Origin: CAIYRG01 sp035318785
GTDB taxonomy: Bacteria; Pseudomonadota; Alphaproteobacteria; Micropepsales; Micropepsaceae
Assembly (NCBI GenBank): GCA_035318785.1
Contig: DATHDZ010000341.1
Location: forward strand, 1-64,000
Direction of reading: 5' to 3'
DNA: 64,000 nucleotides
Positions 7,538 through 16,538 of the stretch are shown here, one piece after another; positions within the stretch are counted from its first letter, which is position 1, and each line of letters opens with the position of its first letter. Below the pieces are notes generated by a model that saw nothing but the letters and a program-made list of their open reading frames with translations, had not been told where the DNA came from and did no database searches. A program made the position numbers and the translations under genes.

Positions 7538-8413
7538 TCAGACGCCCTGGGCGGGCTCCAGGCGGCGCAACGGCGTGCGGCGAAGCACGATGGCGACGCC
7601 CATCAGAGTCATCGCGGCGCCGACCACGATCATGGGCGTGAAGGGTTCGTGCAAAAATACGACGCCGCTCAGCACGCCGATGGCCGGCCCGAGCAGCAGC
7701 ACCGATCCCACCAGCGACACTTCGTAGTGCTGCAGCAGCACATAATAAAACGTATGGCCGATCAGGCTGCCGGCGAGCACCGAATAGGCGAGCGCCGTCC
7801 AGGCTTGCCATGGCGCGCTGCCCAGCGCTTCCATCTGTCCCGTTTCGAACACGACACTGGTGGCGAGCAGGAACGGGATTCCCAGCACCGCCATCCAGGC
7901 CTGCATCACGAAGGGCGGCACGCCGGACAGCCGCCGCAGCAGCACGGTGCCGATGCCCATCGAGATGGCGTCCAGGAAGAGTAGCAACACGCCCATCCAA
8001 TGCGACGCAACGCTCGCATCCAGGCTGAACACGATCACGCCGCAAAAGGCCAGCGCGATGCCGAGCCAGCGCCGCAACGGCACGCTCTCGTCAAGCCAAA
8101 TCATCGCCAGCAAGACCGAGATGGGCACGTAAAGCTGATTCACGATCGACATGGTGGACGCGTCCGACAGTTTGACGCCGCTGAAGATCAGCGCGAAATG
8201 CAGGCCGCCCATGAAGAACACCGCCGGAATCAGCACCTTCCATTTGCCGGGCACAGGCTTGAGCCAGGGCGCAACACAGGCCAACACGAAAACGAACCGC
8301 AGCGCCGTGAAGAACACGGGCGGGATGTAGGTGACGCCGATTTTCCCGGCGACCGCGTTAAGGCCCCAGACGACGCAAACCAACATGGCCATGAGAAAAT
8401 GGTTGAAACGCAT
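7538..8413 (-). CDS. EamA-family (DMT superfamily) transporter
   Basis: A 291-residue inner membrane protein with about ten hydrophobic helices arranged as two EamA repeats (about 5-135 and 145-280). Typical features are the N-terminal MAMLVCVVWGLNAVAGKIG, the mid-protein LDESVPLRRWLGIALAFCGV at the end of repeat one, and FLHEPFTPMIVVGAAMTLMGV at the end of repeat two. Family members export amino acids and other small metabolites; the substrate cannot be read from the sequence. It has its own ATG and does not overlap its neighbours. Confidence 0.9.
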   Translation of the reverse strand: MRFNHFLMAMLVCVVWGLNAVAGKIGVTYIPPVFFTALRFVFVLACVAPWLKPVPGKWKVLIPAVFFMGGLHFALIFSGVKLSDASTMSIVNQLYVPISVLLAMIWLDESVPLRRWLGIALAFCGVIVFSLDASVASHWMGVLLLFLDAISMGIGTVLLRRLSGVPPFVMQAWMAVLGIPFLLATSVVFETGQMEALGSAPWQAWTALAYSVLAGSLIGHTFYYVLLQHYEVSLVGSVLLLGPAIGVLSGVVFLHEPFTPMIVVGAAMTLMGVAIVLRRTPLRRLEPAQGV

Positions 8414-8608
8414 GGACTTGTTTCAGGATGGACGAGGAATGAAACCCATCGTTGCCGGATTGCGACAAAAAGGTAAATGCGACCCTGCGACGTGCCGGCT
8501 GCGGATTGGTTCCGAAAAAAAATCCGCCGGAGCGCAAATATTCCGTCTGGAAGGAACTCGCCCCCTAAGTCAGATTTCCGACGTCCGAAACGATAAGGGA
8601 GGGTCTCC

Positions 8609-8686
8609 ATGGTTCGGGAGCTGAGCCTGCTGAGCGTTGGTTTCGTCTTTGCATTCCTGGGGGCCATTGTGATTGGAGTTTTCTGA
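8609..8686 (+). CDS. Candidate 25-residue single-helix membrane peptide
   Basis: ATG GTT CGG GAG... to TGA encodes MVRELSLLSVGFVFAFLGAI followed by VIGVF. The peptide has a charged N-terminus and one hydrophobic helix long enough to span the membrane. A strong purine-rich ribosome binding site (AAGGGAGGG) ends 6 bases before the ATG, and a Rho-independent terminator begins 26 bases after the stop, so the unit looks like a stand-alone small-protein gene. I have no functional assignment. Confidence 0.6.
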   Translation: MVRELSLLSVGFVFAFLGAIVIGVF

Positions 8687-8711
8687 CAAGACAGCGACGC
8701 GAAAGATTCAG

Positions 8712-8739
8712 GGCCGGGAGCGATGCTTCCGGCCTTTTT
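8712..8739 (+). terminator. Rho-independent terminator after the 25-codon ORF
   Basis: GGCCGGGAGC (8712-8721), loop GAT, GCTTCCGGCC (8725-8734): a 10-bp stem with one G-U pair followed by TTTTT. It ends just before the convergent glycosyltransferase gene. Confidence 0.85.
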
Positions 8740-8747
8740 ATTTCGCA

Positions 8748-9521
8748 TCAGGACGGCCGGCCCGCTTTCAGCTCGGCCAGAGTCCGCTCGGCCCAGGGAA
8801 CCAGATCGCCCGCACAAAGCCGCGCCACCACGCGGCGTTTCGCATCGGGCAGCGCGCATAGCCATTCCAAAACCGGCGGCAGGTCAATGTCGGGCTTGGC
8901 GCCTGGCGGCGGTGTCTCGCCGAAGCGCCGATACACACCTTCCCACATGCAGGTGTAATTCACGGTGATCTTGTCGGCTTCTCTCGTCGCCAATCGCGAG
9001 GCTTCGATCAATCCCGAAAAGACGCGATCGCCGATCGGCGCGATTTCGCGCGGCATCGTCACCCAGAAGGAGAGGAGATGATAGGAACCGGGCTGGAACC
9101 ACCAGCAACTGGTGTCGATGTGGCCCGGCTCTTCGGCGAGGTGGAAATCGCTGCCGTCGGGCCGCACGAAGCGGCGCTTGGCGACGGCAAGATCGCCCCC
9201 CCTGCCCGCTCTGACGCACGCCTCGACGTGATCCGCGTCCAGCCAATTGTCCGCATCGAGAAAGCCGATTCCGTCATAGGCCTCCGACACCGCCAGAAGC
9301 GCGCCGATGCCGCGCGCGACATTGCCGTAATCCTTGTGCGGCTGATCCAACCGGATATGCCGGATTCGCCCCTCGTCGATCCAATCTTGGGGAAAACCAT
9401 CGGCGACGAGGAAATGATCGCATGTCACGGTCTGCGCCCGCACGCTCGCGATGCAGCGCTCAAGGATGGCGCGCGGCTCTCGAAAATAGGGGGTCACGAC
9501 GGCGAACCGTTTTTGAGTCAT
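8748..9521 (-). CDS. Glycosyltransferase, GT2-like
   Basis: 257 residues starting MTQKRFAVVTPYFREP. The N-terminal nucleotide-sugar binding half has the GT-A pattern: a VVTPYF strand, then VADGFPQDW, and GIGFLDADNWLD, in which DAD is the DxD-type metal and nucleotide-sugar site. The C-terminal part contains a WWFQPGSYHL segment and is variable, as in other GT2 enzymes. Sugar donor and acceptor are unknown. I chose the ATG at 9521, with GGAG at a spacing of 8; the longer frame to 9626 adds only Arg-rich residues that look untranslated. Confidence 0.8.
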   Translation of the reverse strand: MTQKRFAVVTPYFREPRAILERCIASVRAQTVTCDHFLVADGFPQDWIDEGRIRHIRLDQPHKDYGNVARGIGALLAVSEAYDGIGFLDADNWLDADHVEACVRAGRGGDLAVAKRRFVRPDGSDFHLAEEPGHIDTSCWWFQPGSYHLLSFWVTMPREIAPIGDRVFSGLIEASRLATREADKITVNYTCMWEGVYRRFGETPPPGAKPDIDLPPVLEWLCALPDAKRRVVARLCAGDLVPWAERTLAELKAGRPS

Positions 9522-9630
9522 GCAAACACTCCGTTCGTGCGGGATGTTAGCCTGGGTTCGCCGCAGCGGCCATCGACCTCGGCGGTCGGCGCTGGCGCGA
9601 TCTCGGGGACGCCGATATAGAAACACAATG

Positions 9631-9737
9631 TGTCATCCCCGGCGTGACGTGGCATCAGCCACGGCACGGGAAGGGGATCCATTCGGCAGATGGATTCCCT
9701 TCCCCTCGCGGCCTAGGCCGCTCGGCCGGGAATGACA
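9631..9737. repeat. Imperfect palindromic intergenic repeat, copy 1
   Basis: The ends TGTCATCCCCGGC and GCCGGGAATGACA are inverted copies, and the interior holds nested inverted segments (ATCCATT/GATGGATT, GGAAGGGGA/TCCCTTCCCC, CGCGGCCTAGGCCGC). The same right-hand end recurs at 45781-45837. It resembles dispersed extragenic palindromes known in alphaproteobacteria. Confidence 0.75.
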
Positions 9738-9767
9738 ATGAGTGCAATGGGATTGGAAAGCAAAAAA

Positions 9768-10373
9768 ATGACGGTTGCGAAGGCTATGCGGATTTGTTTC
9801 ATCGGCGACAGCTTCGTCAGCGGCGCCTATGACGAGGAGTGCCTGGGCTGGGCAGGCCGCATCTCGGCCGATGCCAGGCGGCGCGGCCATGATATCAGCC
9901 CGTACAATCTGGGCATAAGGGGCGAGACCAGCGTGCAGATGGCGAAACGCTGGCGTTCCGAGGCGGAGCTTCGCCAATCGCCGCAGCAGGAAGGCCGGCT
10001 GGTGTTCGAGTTCGGCGTCAATGACACGCGCGAGGTCGATGGCGAACGCCAATTGGAGTTGGCGCAATCGCTCGCCGCGGCACGCGATATGCTCGGCGCG
10101 GCGTCGCGCTGGAAACCGACTTTGATGATCGGCCCCCCACCCTGCGGCAACGAAACGCGCCTGGGACGCGTCAAGGATTTGTCGGAACGGCTGTCGGCGC
10201 TCTGTGCCGAATTGACCGTGCCCTATTTCAATTCCTATTCGCCGCTTTTCGCCTCAGCCACCTGGATGCCCTGTATCAATGCGGTGGACGGCACGCACCC
10301 ATCCGCGGCAGGTTATGCCCAATGGGCTCAGCTGATCGGGGCATGGCCGGCGTGGCGAGAATGGCTGCCGTGA
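9768..10373 (+). CDS. SGNH/GDSL-type hydrolase
   Basis: About 201 residues. SGNH hydrolase blocks are clear: block I GDSFVSG with the nucleophilic Ser near the start, a Gly in block II (NLGIRGETS), block III FGVNDTR with the oxyanion Asn, and block V DGTHPSAAGY with the catalytic Asp and His. Such enzymes deacylate lipids, carbohydrates or peptidoglycan. No signal peptide is evident, so it is probably cytosolic. ATG 9768 follows GGAAAG at suitable distance; the upstream ATG at 9732 lies inside the palindromic repeat and is unlikely, while 9786 is possible. Confidence 0.82.
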   Translation: MTVAKAMRICFIGDSFVSGAYDEECLGWAGRISADARRRGHDISPYNLGIRGETSVQMAKRWRSEAELRQSPQQEGRLVFEFGVNDTREVDGERQLELAQSLAAARDMLGAASRWKPTLMIGPPPCGNETRLGRVKDLSERLSALCAELTVPYFNSYSPLFASATWMPCINAVDGTHPSAAGYAQWAQLIGAWPAWREWLP

Positions 10374-10744
10374 TCTCTCATCGACGGACAGGGGTTGGGT
10401 TTGCACTGCTCATCGCCGGGGCCTCTCCGGTCAGCGCGGCCGACGCGATGATGAATTTCGACGATTACAATGTTCGCAGCGCCATCATCTTAAGATGTCA
10501 TATGACGCAAAGTGCGGCCGACATAGCGTATCTTGCCAAGGGAGAGGCCATGCGCCGCGCGGCATTGGAACAATTGCGCGCGCAGCTCGATGCCGCCGAT
10601 CCCGCGCGCCGCAATGAAAACGTCAAGAAAGCCGAGGATATGCTGCGGCTCCAGAGTTCTGCCCGGGACTATGATATTTCCGAGCAGGTCCGTAATTACG
10701 GCTGCGCGTGGCTCGACGGCCAGGTCTTTTCGTCGGGTCGCTAG
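10361..10744 (+). CDS. Hypothetical secreted protein
   Basis: About 127 residues with an N-terminal signal peptide: basic HRRTG, hydrophobic VGFALLIAGA, then a likely cleavage after SPVSA-A. The mature part is hydrophilic, with two Cys (in LRCHM and YGCAW) that could form a disulfide, and a central Ala/Arg/Glu-rich helix. No family recognised. The start is uncertain: ATG 10361 or the GTG at 10370 overlapping the stop of the SGNH gene, which suggests translational coupling. Confidence 0.6.
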   Translation: MAAVISHRRTGVGFALLIAGASPVSAADAMMNFDDYNVRSAIILRCHMTQSAADIAYLAKGEAMRRAALEQLRAQLDAADPARRNENVKKAEDMLRLQSSARDYDISEQVRNYGCAWLDGQVFSSGR

Positions 10745-10748
10745 AGCC

Positions 10749-13700
10749 CTAAGCCGCTTGGGGCTTTCGCGGATTGTAGTTCAGGACGGGCCCCAGCCAG
10801 CGTTCGGCTTCGGCGAGGGTCCAGTTCTTCCGGCGGGCATAATCTTCGACCTGATCGCGCTCGACCTTGCCGACCCCGAAATAGCGGGCCCCCGGATGGC
10901 TGAGATATAATCCGGACACGGATGAACCGGGCCACATCGCGTAATTTTCGGTGAGCTTCACACCGGACGCACTTTCCGCATCGAGTACGCGGAACAGCGT
11001 CCCCTTCTCCGTGTGGTCGGGCTGCGCCGGATAGCCCGGCGCAGGGCGGATGCCGCTATATTTTTCGGCGATCAATTCCTCATTGGACAAAGTCTCGTCT
11101 GCGGCGTAACCCCAGAATTCCTTGCGCACGCGCTGGTGCATGCGCTCGGCAAAGGCTTCGGCCAGCCGGTCCGCCAACGCGCTCAAGAGAATCGCGTTGT
11201 AATCGTCCTTGTCGGCTTTGAAGCGTTCCGCGATCGCTTCCTCGCCGAAGCCGGTCGTCACCACAAAGGCGCCGACATAGTCCTCCTTGCCGATGCCCGC
11301 CGGCGCGACAAAATCGGAAAGCGCCAGATTGGCCGATTCCCGCTCCCGCGCCACCTGCTGGCGCAGGGTGTGAAATTTTGCCAGACGTGTTTTCCGCGTC
11401 TCATCCGTATACAGAACGATATCGTCGCTTTCCGACTCGGCCGGCCAGAAGCCGATGCTTGCCCGCGCCGTCAGCCATTTCTCGTCGACGATGCGCGTCA
11501 GCATCGCAGCAGCGTCGGCGAACAGCGAGCGTGCCACAGGTCCGGATTTCTCATCGTCCAAAATCGCGGGATAGCGGCCCTTCATCTCCCAAGCCTGGAA
11601 GAAGGGCGACCAGTCGATATAGGGGACCAGCTCGGAGAGGTCATACGCATCGAAACTGCGCCGGCCCAGGAAGCGCGGGGCGGGCGGCGTGTAGGAGCTC
11701 CAGTCGGGCGCGAAGCGGTTCGCCCGCGCCTGTCCCAGAGTCAGCCGCCGCTGCGGTCCGCGGTTGACGTCATGGGACGCAATAAGACGGGCATATTCGC
11801 TGCGCACGTCGCCGATGAAAGTGGCACGCGTCTCTTTCGAGATGAGGCTTGCCACCACGCCCACGGCGCGCGAGGCATCCGTCACATAGACCGTCTGCCC
11901 GCGGGTGTAATTGGGGTGGATCTTCACCGCCGTATGGACGCGGCTGGTGGTGGCGCCACCGATCAGAAGCGGGATGTCGAAGCCTTCGCGCTCCATCTCG
12001 GCTGCGACATGGCACATCTCGTCGAGCGAAGGCGTGATGAGGCCCGACAGACCGATGACGTCTGCGTTTTTCTCGCGCGCGATTTCCAGGATGCGCGCCG
12101 CGGGCACCATGACGCCCAGATCCTCGACCTCATAGCCGTTGCATTGCAGCACGACGCCGACAATATTCTTGCCGATATCATGCACGTCGCCCTTGACGGT
12201 GGCCATGACGATGCGGCCGGCGGATTCGCGTTTGGCGCCCAGTTTCTCGGCTTCCATGTAGGGAATGAGATAGGCGACCGCCTTCTTCATGACGCGAGCC
12301 GATTTCACCACCTGGGGCAGGAACATCTTGCCGCTGCCGAAAAGATCGCCGACCACATTCATGCCGGTCATCAGCGGCCCTTCGATCACGTCCAGCGGGC
12401 GCTTCGCGCCCAGCCGCGCCTCCTCGACATCGTCCATCACGAAATCGGCGATGCCGTGGACGAGCGCATGCGTCAGCCGCTCCCCGACGGGCAGCGCGCG
12501 CCAGGCCAACGCGACTTCGGGATCGGCTTCGGCGCCGGAACTGCGATGTTTCTGCGCCAGCTCCAGAAGACGCTCGGTGGCCTCTGGCCGCCGGTTGAAC
12601 AGCACATCTTCGATGCCATCGCGCAATTCGGTGGGGATGTCTTCGTAAACCGGAAGATTCCCCGCGTTCACGATGCCCATATCCATGCCGGCTTTTATGG
12701 CGTGATAAAGGAAGACCGAATGCATCGCCTCGCGGACGCGATCATTGCCGCGGAAAGAAAAGGAGAAGTTCGACACGCCGCCCGAAACATGGGTGAAGGG
12801 CAGCGCCTGGCGGATGCGCGTCACCGCGTCGACATAGGCGCGGCCGTAATCATTGTGTTCTTCGATTCCCGTCGCGACGGCGAAAATATTGGGATCGAAG
12901 ATGATGTCCTCTGGCGGGAAGCCGACGCGGTCGACCAGGATGTCATAGGCGCGGCGGCAGATCTGGAATTTGCGCTCGGCGGTATCGGCTTGGCCCTTTT
13001 CGTCGAACGCCATGACGACGACAGCCGCGCCATAGCGGCGAACCTTTTCGGCGGAGGCGACGAACGCCTCCTCGCCTTCCTTCAAGCTGATCGAATTGAC
13101 GATCGGCTTGCCCTGCACGCATTTGAGCCCGGCCTCGATGACGCTCCATTTGGAGGAATCGATCATGATGGGGACGCGCGCGATATCGGGTTCGCCGGCG
13201 GCGAGATTGAGGAACCGCGCCATGGTGGCTTCCGAATCGATCAGGCCCTCGTCCATGTTGATGTCGATGAGCTGCGCCCCACTTTCGACCTGGCTGCGAG
13301 CGACCTCGAGCGCCGCTTCGAAATCGCCGGCGGTGATCAATTTGCGGAACTTGGCGGAGCCGGTGATGTTGGTTCGCTCGCCGACATTCACGAAATTCAT
13401 TTCCGGCGTCAGCGTGAAGGCTTCGAGCCCGGAAAGCCTTAAGCGGCGGGGCTTGTCGGGAATTTTGCGCGGCGGCAGGCCGGCAACCGTTTCGGTGAAA
13501 GCACGGATGTGCTCCGGCGTCGTGCCGCAACACCCTCCCACAATGTTGACCAGCCCTTCGCGGGCGAATTCGCCGATATGGGCCGCCATGGATTCCGGCG
13601 TCTCGTCATAGCCGCCGAATTCGTTGGGCAGGCCGGCATTGGGATGGGCGCTCGTCAGCGTGTCGGCAATCTCGGAGAGATCGGAGACATGGGGACGCAG

Positions 13701-14465
13701 CTCCTTTGGGCCCAATGCGCAATTGAGGCCGATGGCAAAAGGATTGGCGTGGCGCACGGAGTGCCAGAACGCTTCGACGGTCTGGCCGGTCAGCGTGCGT
13801 CCGGAAAGATCGGTGATCGTGCCGGAAATCCACACCGGGAGACGTTCGCCCATCTGGGCAAAGACATCCTCGATGCCGTAGATCGCCGCCTTGGCATTCA
13901 GCGTGTCGAACACCGTCTCGATCATGATGAGATCGGCGCCGCCGCGGATGAGCGCGCGCGTCGCCTCGACATAGGTCGCGGCGAGCGCATCGAAACTGGT
14001 GTTGCGGTAACTGCCGTCGTTCACGTCGGGCGAGAGCGAGGCGGTGCGGTTGGTCGGCCCCAGCACGCCCGCAACGAAGCGCGGCCGGTCGGCAGTCGAA
14101 TATTCATCGCAGACGTCGCGCGCCAGACGCGCTGCGGTCTCGTTCAGCTCGACAACCAGCGACTCGAGGCCATAATCAGCCTGACTGATCGAGGTCGAGT
14201 TGAAGCTGTTGCTTTCGATGATATCGGCGCCGGCATGCAGATAGGCGCGGCCGATTTCGCGAATGATCTCGGGCTGTGTCAGCACCAGAAGATCGTTGTT
14301 GCCCTTGAGATCGCGGCCATGGTCGCGGAACCGGGCGCCGCGGAAATCCGCTTCGCTCAGGCGATAATTCTGGATCATCACGCCCCAGGCGCCGTCGAGG
14401 ACAAGGATTCGCTCGCGCGACGTCCGCATCAGCCAATCGAGACGTTTGCTACGCGTGCTGTTCAT
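10749..14465 (-). CDS. metH: Methionine synthase, cobalamin-dependent (MetH)
   Basis: MetH transfers the methyl group of 5-methyltetrahydrofolate to homocysteine through methylcobalamin. The 1238-residue product has all modules: homocysteine-binding domain (about 10-330) with zinc ligands near C245 (GLNCALG) and the pair in GGCCGTTPEH near 312; pterin-binding domain (about 355-615); four-helix cap and B12 domain (about 650-890) with GDVHDIGKN near 760 for the cobalt-ligating His; and the C-terminal reactivation domain (about 900-1238), which includes RPAPGYPAQPDHTEK for SAM binding. It overlaps metF by 4 bases and is the last gene of the ArsR-metF-metH operon. Confidence 0.97.
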   Translation of the reverse strand: MNSTRSKRLDWLMRTSRERILVLDGAWGVMIQNYRLSEADFRGARFRDHGRDLKGNNDLLVLTQPEIIREIGRAYLHAGADIIESNSFNSTSISQADYGLESLVVELNETAARLARDVCDEYSTADRPRFVAGVLGPTNRTASLSPDVNDGSYRNTSFDALAATYVEATRALIRGGADLIMIETVFDTLNAKAAIYGIEDVFAQMGERLPVWISGTITDLSGRTLTGQTVEAFWHSVRHANPFAIGLNCALGPKELRPHVSDLSEIADTLTSAHPNAGLPNEFGGYDETPESMAAHIGEFAREGLVNIVGGCCGTTPEHIRAFTETVAGLPPRKIPDKPRRLRLSGLEAFTLTPEMNFVNVGERTNITGSAKFRKLITAGDFEAALEVARSQVESGAQLIDINMDEGLIDSEATMARFLNLAAGEPDIARVPIMIDSSKWSVIEAGLKCVQGKPIVNSISLKEGEEAFVASAEKVRRYGAAVVVMAFDEKGQADTAERKFQICRRAYDILVDRVGFPPEDIIFDPNIFAVATGIEEHNDYGRAYVDAVTRIRQALPFTHVSGGVSNFSFSFRGNDRVREAMHSVFLYHAIKAGMDMGIVNAGNLPVYEDIPTELRDGIEDVLFNRRPEATERLLELAQKHRSSGAEADPEVALAWRALPVGERLTHALVHGIADFVMDDVEEARLGAKRPLDVIEGPLMTGMNVVGDLFGSGKMFLPQVVKSARVMKKAVAYLIPYMEAEKLGAKRESAGRIVMATVKGDVHDIGKNIVGVVLQCNGYEVEDLGVMVPAARILEIAREKNADVIGLSGLITPSLDEMCHVAAEMEREGFDIPLLIGGATTSRVHTAVKIHPNYTRGQTVYVTDASRAVGVVASLISKETRATFIGDVRSEYARLIASHDVNRGPQRRLTLGQARANRFAPDWSSYTPPAPRFLGRRSFDAYDLSELVPYIDWSPFFQAWEMKGRYPAILDDEKSGPVARSLFADAAAMLTRIVDEKWLTARASIGFWPAESESDDIVLYTDETRKTRLAKFHTLRQQVARERESANLALSDFVAPAGIGKEDYVGAFVVTTGFGEEAIAERFKADKDDYNAILLSALADRLAEAFAERMHQRVRKEFWGYAADETLSNEELIAEKYSGIRPAPGYPAQPDHTEKGTLFRVLDAESASGVKLTENYAMWPGSSVSGLYLSHPGARYFGVGKVERDQVEDYARRKNWTLAEAERWLGPVLNYNPRKPQAA

Positions 14466-15358
14466 GCCGCGACCGGATTTTGGGCGCTCGGCTTGATACC
14501 CAGAATGCTGCAGACGGCAAAGGTCAGCTCCGCCTGATTGAGCGTGTAAAAGTGAAACTGGTCGAAACCTTCGTTCTTCAACTCGCGGACCTGCTCCACC
14601 AGAACAGCGGAGGCGAGGAGCTTGCGGCTCTCCAGATCCTCGTCGAGCCCGTCATAGAGCGCGCTCAGCCATTCCGGCACGCCGGCGCCGCAGCGCTTGG
14701 CCATGCGGGACACACCTTTGAAATTCGTGGTCGGCATCAGTCCAGGTACGATGGGTACATGGATGCCTGCCTTCTGCGCCCGGTCTCGCAAACGCGGGAA
14801 AACCTCATTGTCGAAGGCGAATTGCGTGATGGCGCGACTCGCCCCCGCGTCCACCTTCGCTTTCAGAACCTCGAGGTCCCATTCCCATGACGGCGAATCG
14901 GGATGTTTTTCCGGATAGGCCGAGACGCTGACTTCAAAGGGTGCGACAGCGCGGATCGCTTGGATGAGCTCGGCCGTCGTCTGATAGCCGTCCTTGTGCG
15001 CGCAGTAGCTCTGGCCCAGTTCCGGCATGTCGCCGCGCAAAGCCACGATGTGGCGAACGCCGGCGTCCCAGTAATCGCGTATGACCGCATCCACGGCCTC
15101 GCGCGGCGCGCCCACGCAGGTGAGATGGGCGGCCGGCTTCAGCGCTGTCTCATCGATCAGGCGCTTTACCGTGGCGTGGGTGCGATCACGGGTGGAGCCG
15201 CCCGCGCCATAGGTGACGGAGACAAAATGCGGACTTAGCGGCGCCAGGCGGCGGATGGCATTCCACAGCTGCGTTTCCATCTCCGCGGTTTTGGGAGGAA
15301 AAAATTCAAACGAGACGGCGCTCGTCCCGGCAGGTCCGGCAAGACGTTGCAAGCTCAT
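14462..15358 (-). CDS. metF: Methylenetetrahydrofolate reductase MetF
   Basis: A 298-residue FAD enzyme that reduces 5,10-methylene-THF to 5-methyl-THF, the methyl donor for MetH. Family signatures are SFEFFPPKT near the N-terminus (catalytic Glu), FVSVTYGAGGSTRDRT, and LRGDMP with the surrounding FAD/folate site, ending FYTLNQAEL. Four-base overlaps with both neighbours place it in one translationally coupled operon with the ArsR-methyltransferase fusion and metH. The pairing of MetF and MetH gives the complete one-carbon branch to methionine. Confidence 0.96.
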   Translation of the reverse strand: MSLQRLAGPAGTSAVSFEFFPPKTAEMETQLWNAIRRLAPLSPHFVSVTYGAGGSTRDRTHATVKRLIDETALKPAAHLTCVGAPREAVDAVIRDYWDAGVRHIVALRGDMPELGQSYCAHKDGYQTTAELIQAIRAVAPFEVSVSAYPEKHPDSPSWEWDLEVLKAKVDAGASRAITQFAFDNEVFPRLRDRAQKAGIHVPIVPGLMPTTNFKGVSRMAKRCGAGVPEWLSALYDGLDEDLESRKLLASAVLVEQVRELKNEGFDQFHFYTLNQAELTFAVCSILGIKPSAQNPVAA

Positions 15359-16347
15359 ACGGCGGCCTCGACCTTCTTGCGCCGCGTAGTGACGCCGGGC
15401 GTTTCCGCCACCCAGACCATGACCGTCAAGGTTTCGGATCCGGAACGGGGAGCGAGCGATTCGGCCGCCACCGGTTTAAGCCCGGCCAGTTTGAACCAGC
15501 TCTGCACCTCATGTTCGGAAAATCCAAGCCGCCGATGGGCGTGTTCATTGCGCAAGAATTCGAGATCGTGCGGCGCAAAATCGACGATCATGATTCGCCC
15601 GCCGGGCTTCAAGACGCGAATGGCTTCGCGGAGGGCGGCTTGCGGATCGTCGAGAAAGTGCAGCACCTGATGAAAGAGCACCGCATCGAAACCGCCCTTT
15701 GCTTCGCCATCGGCAAAAGGAAGGCGGTAAACGTCGCCGCGGCGCACTTGACAGTTGAACGCGCCGGCGTTTCCGAGGCGATCGCGCGCGATCGCCAACA
15801 TCTCGGGGCTGACGTCGATTCCGATGCCGCGTTTGATGTGAGGCGCCAGCAATTCCAGCATGCGTCCGGTGCCGGTGCCGGCATCCAGCACGTAATCGGG
15901 CCGTTCCTGTTCGAGCAAACGAACGATGAGCCGCTCGACATCGGCTTCCGGCACATGCAGCGAACGGATGCGCTCCCAATGCGGGGCATTTGCCCGGAAA
16001 TAGGCCGCCGCCTCCTGCGCGCGCTGTGCCCGCACCTGGGCAAGGCGCCGCCTATCGTCGATCAGCACCGGGTCGTTCTCGGAATCGGCAAGGAGTGGCA
16101 GCGCCCGGGCAAGCTCCGCCGCTCCCCCTTGATCGGCCGCGCGGTAGAAGACCCACGCCCCTTCTTTGAAGCGCTCGAGCAATCCCGCCTCGCATAAAAG
16201 CTTCAAGTGCCGGCTGACCCTGGGCTGGCTTTGACCAAGGATTTCCGTGAGTTCGCTGACGGTTAGCTCAGCCTTGACCAGTAAAAGAAGCAGCCGCAGC
16301 CGCGTCGAATCGCCCACCGCACGCAACATCCCCAGAAGTGTTTCCAT
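15355..16347 (-). CDS. ArsR-family regulator fused to a SAM-dependent methyltransferase
   Basis: 330 residues. Residues about 1-90 form a winged-helix ArsR domain (LRLLLLLVKAELTVSELTEI, then the recognition helix QSQPRVSRHLKLL and the wing). Residues about 125-330 are a class I methyltransferase with SAM loop LDAGTGTGRMLELL near 155, and motif HQVLHFLDDP. No Cys pair for metal sensing is seen in the HTH part. As the first gene of the metF-metH operon it probably senses SAM or S-adenosylhomocysteine and represses its own operon; this is inferred from context and from known SAH-responsive ArsR-type regulators. Whether the methyltransferase is catalytic or only a ligand sensor is open. Confidence 0.85.
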   Translation of the reverse strand: METLLGMLRAVGDSTRLRLLLLLVKAELTVSELTEILGQSQPRVSRHLKLLCEAGLLERFKEGAWVFYRAADQGGAAELARALPLLADSENDPVLIDDRRRLAQVRAQRAQEAAAYFRANAPHWERIRSLHVPEADVERLIVRLLEQERPDYVLDAGTGTGRMLELLAPHIKRGIGIDVSPEMLAIARDRLGNAGAFNCQVRRGDVYRLPFADGEAKGGFDAVLFHQVLHFLDDPQAALREAIRVLKPGGRIMIVDFAPHDLEFLRNEHAHRRLGFSEHEVQSWFKLAGLKPVAAESLAPRSGSETLTVMVWVAETPGVTTRRKKVEAAV

Positions 16348-16377
16348 GCCGCCACTCTTTTACCAATTGGCCAATGT

Positions 16378-16397
16378 ATATAAACATATCTTTATAT
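16378..16397. promoter_or_regulatory. Palindromic operator upstream of the arsR-metF-metH operon
   Basis: ATATAAACATATCTTTATAT is an inverted repeat with 9 of 10 base pairs matching, centred between 16387 and 16388. It lies 31-50 bases before the start of the ArsR-methyltransferase gene, in the region shared with divergent mlaA. Length and symmetry suit an ArsR dimer. Confidence 0.7.
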
Positions 16398-16538
16398 CCT
16401 TATGCAACGCTCCAAGAAAATCCTGCATCCGGTCAACATTCCGGCAAGCTCTGTGTGCTAAATATGGTTACCAAGGGGGGTTGCCACGGTTCGATTCGGT
16501 GCCGATGTAGGAAGACCAACCAGGGACATTTCAGCAAA

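Noticed and set aside
11013..13442. 809-codon open frame on the plus strand
   Set aside because: Lies wholly antisense to metH, whose domains are all intact; composition is typical of a high-GC shadow frame.
16480..16520. GGTTCGATTC resembling a tRNA T-arm
   Set aside because: Flanking bases do not form a T-stem, and no D-arm, anticodon arm or acceptor stem can be built.
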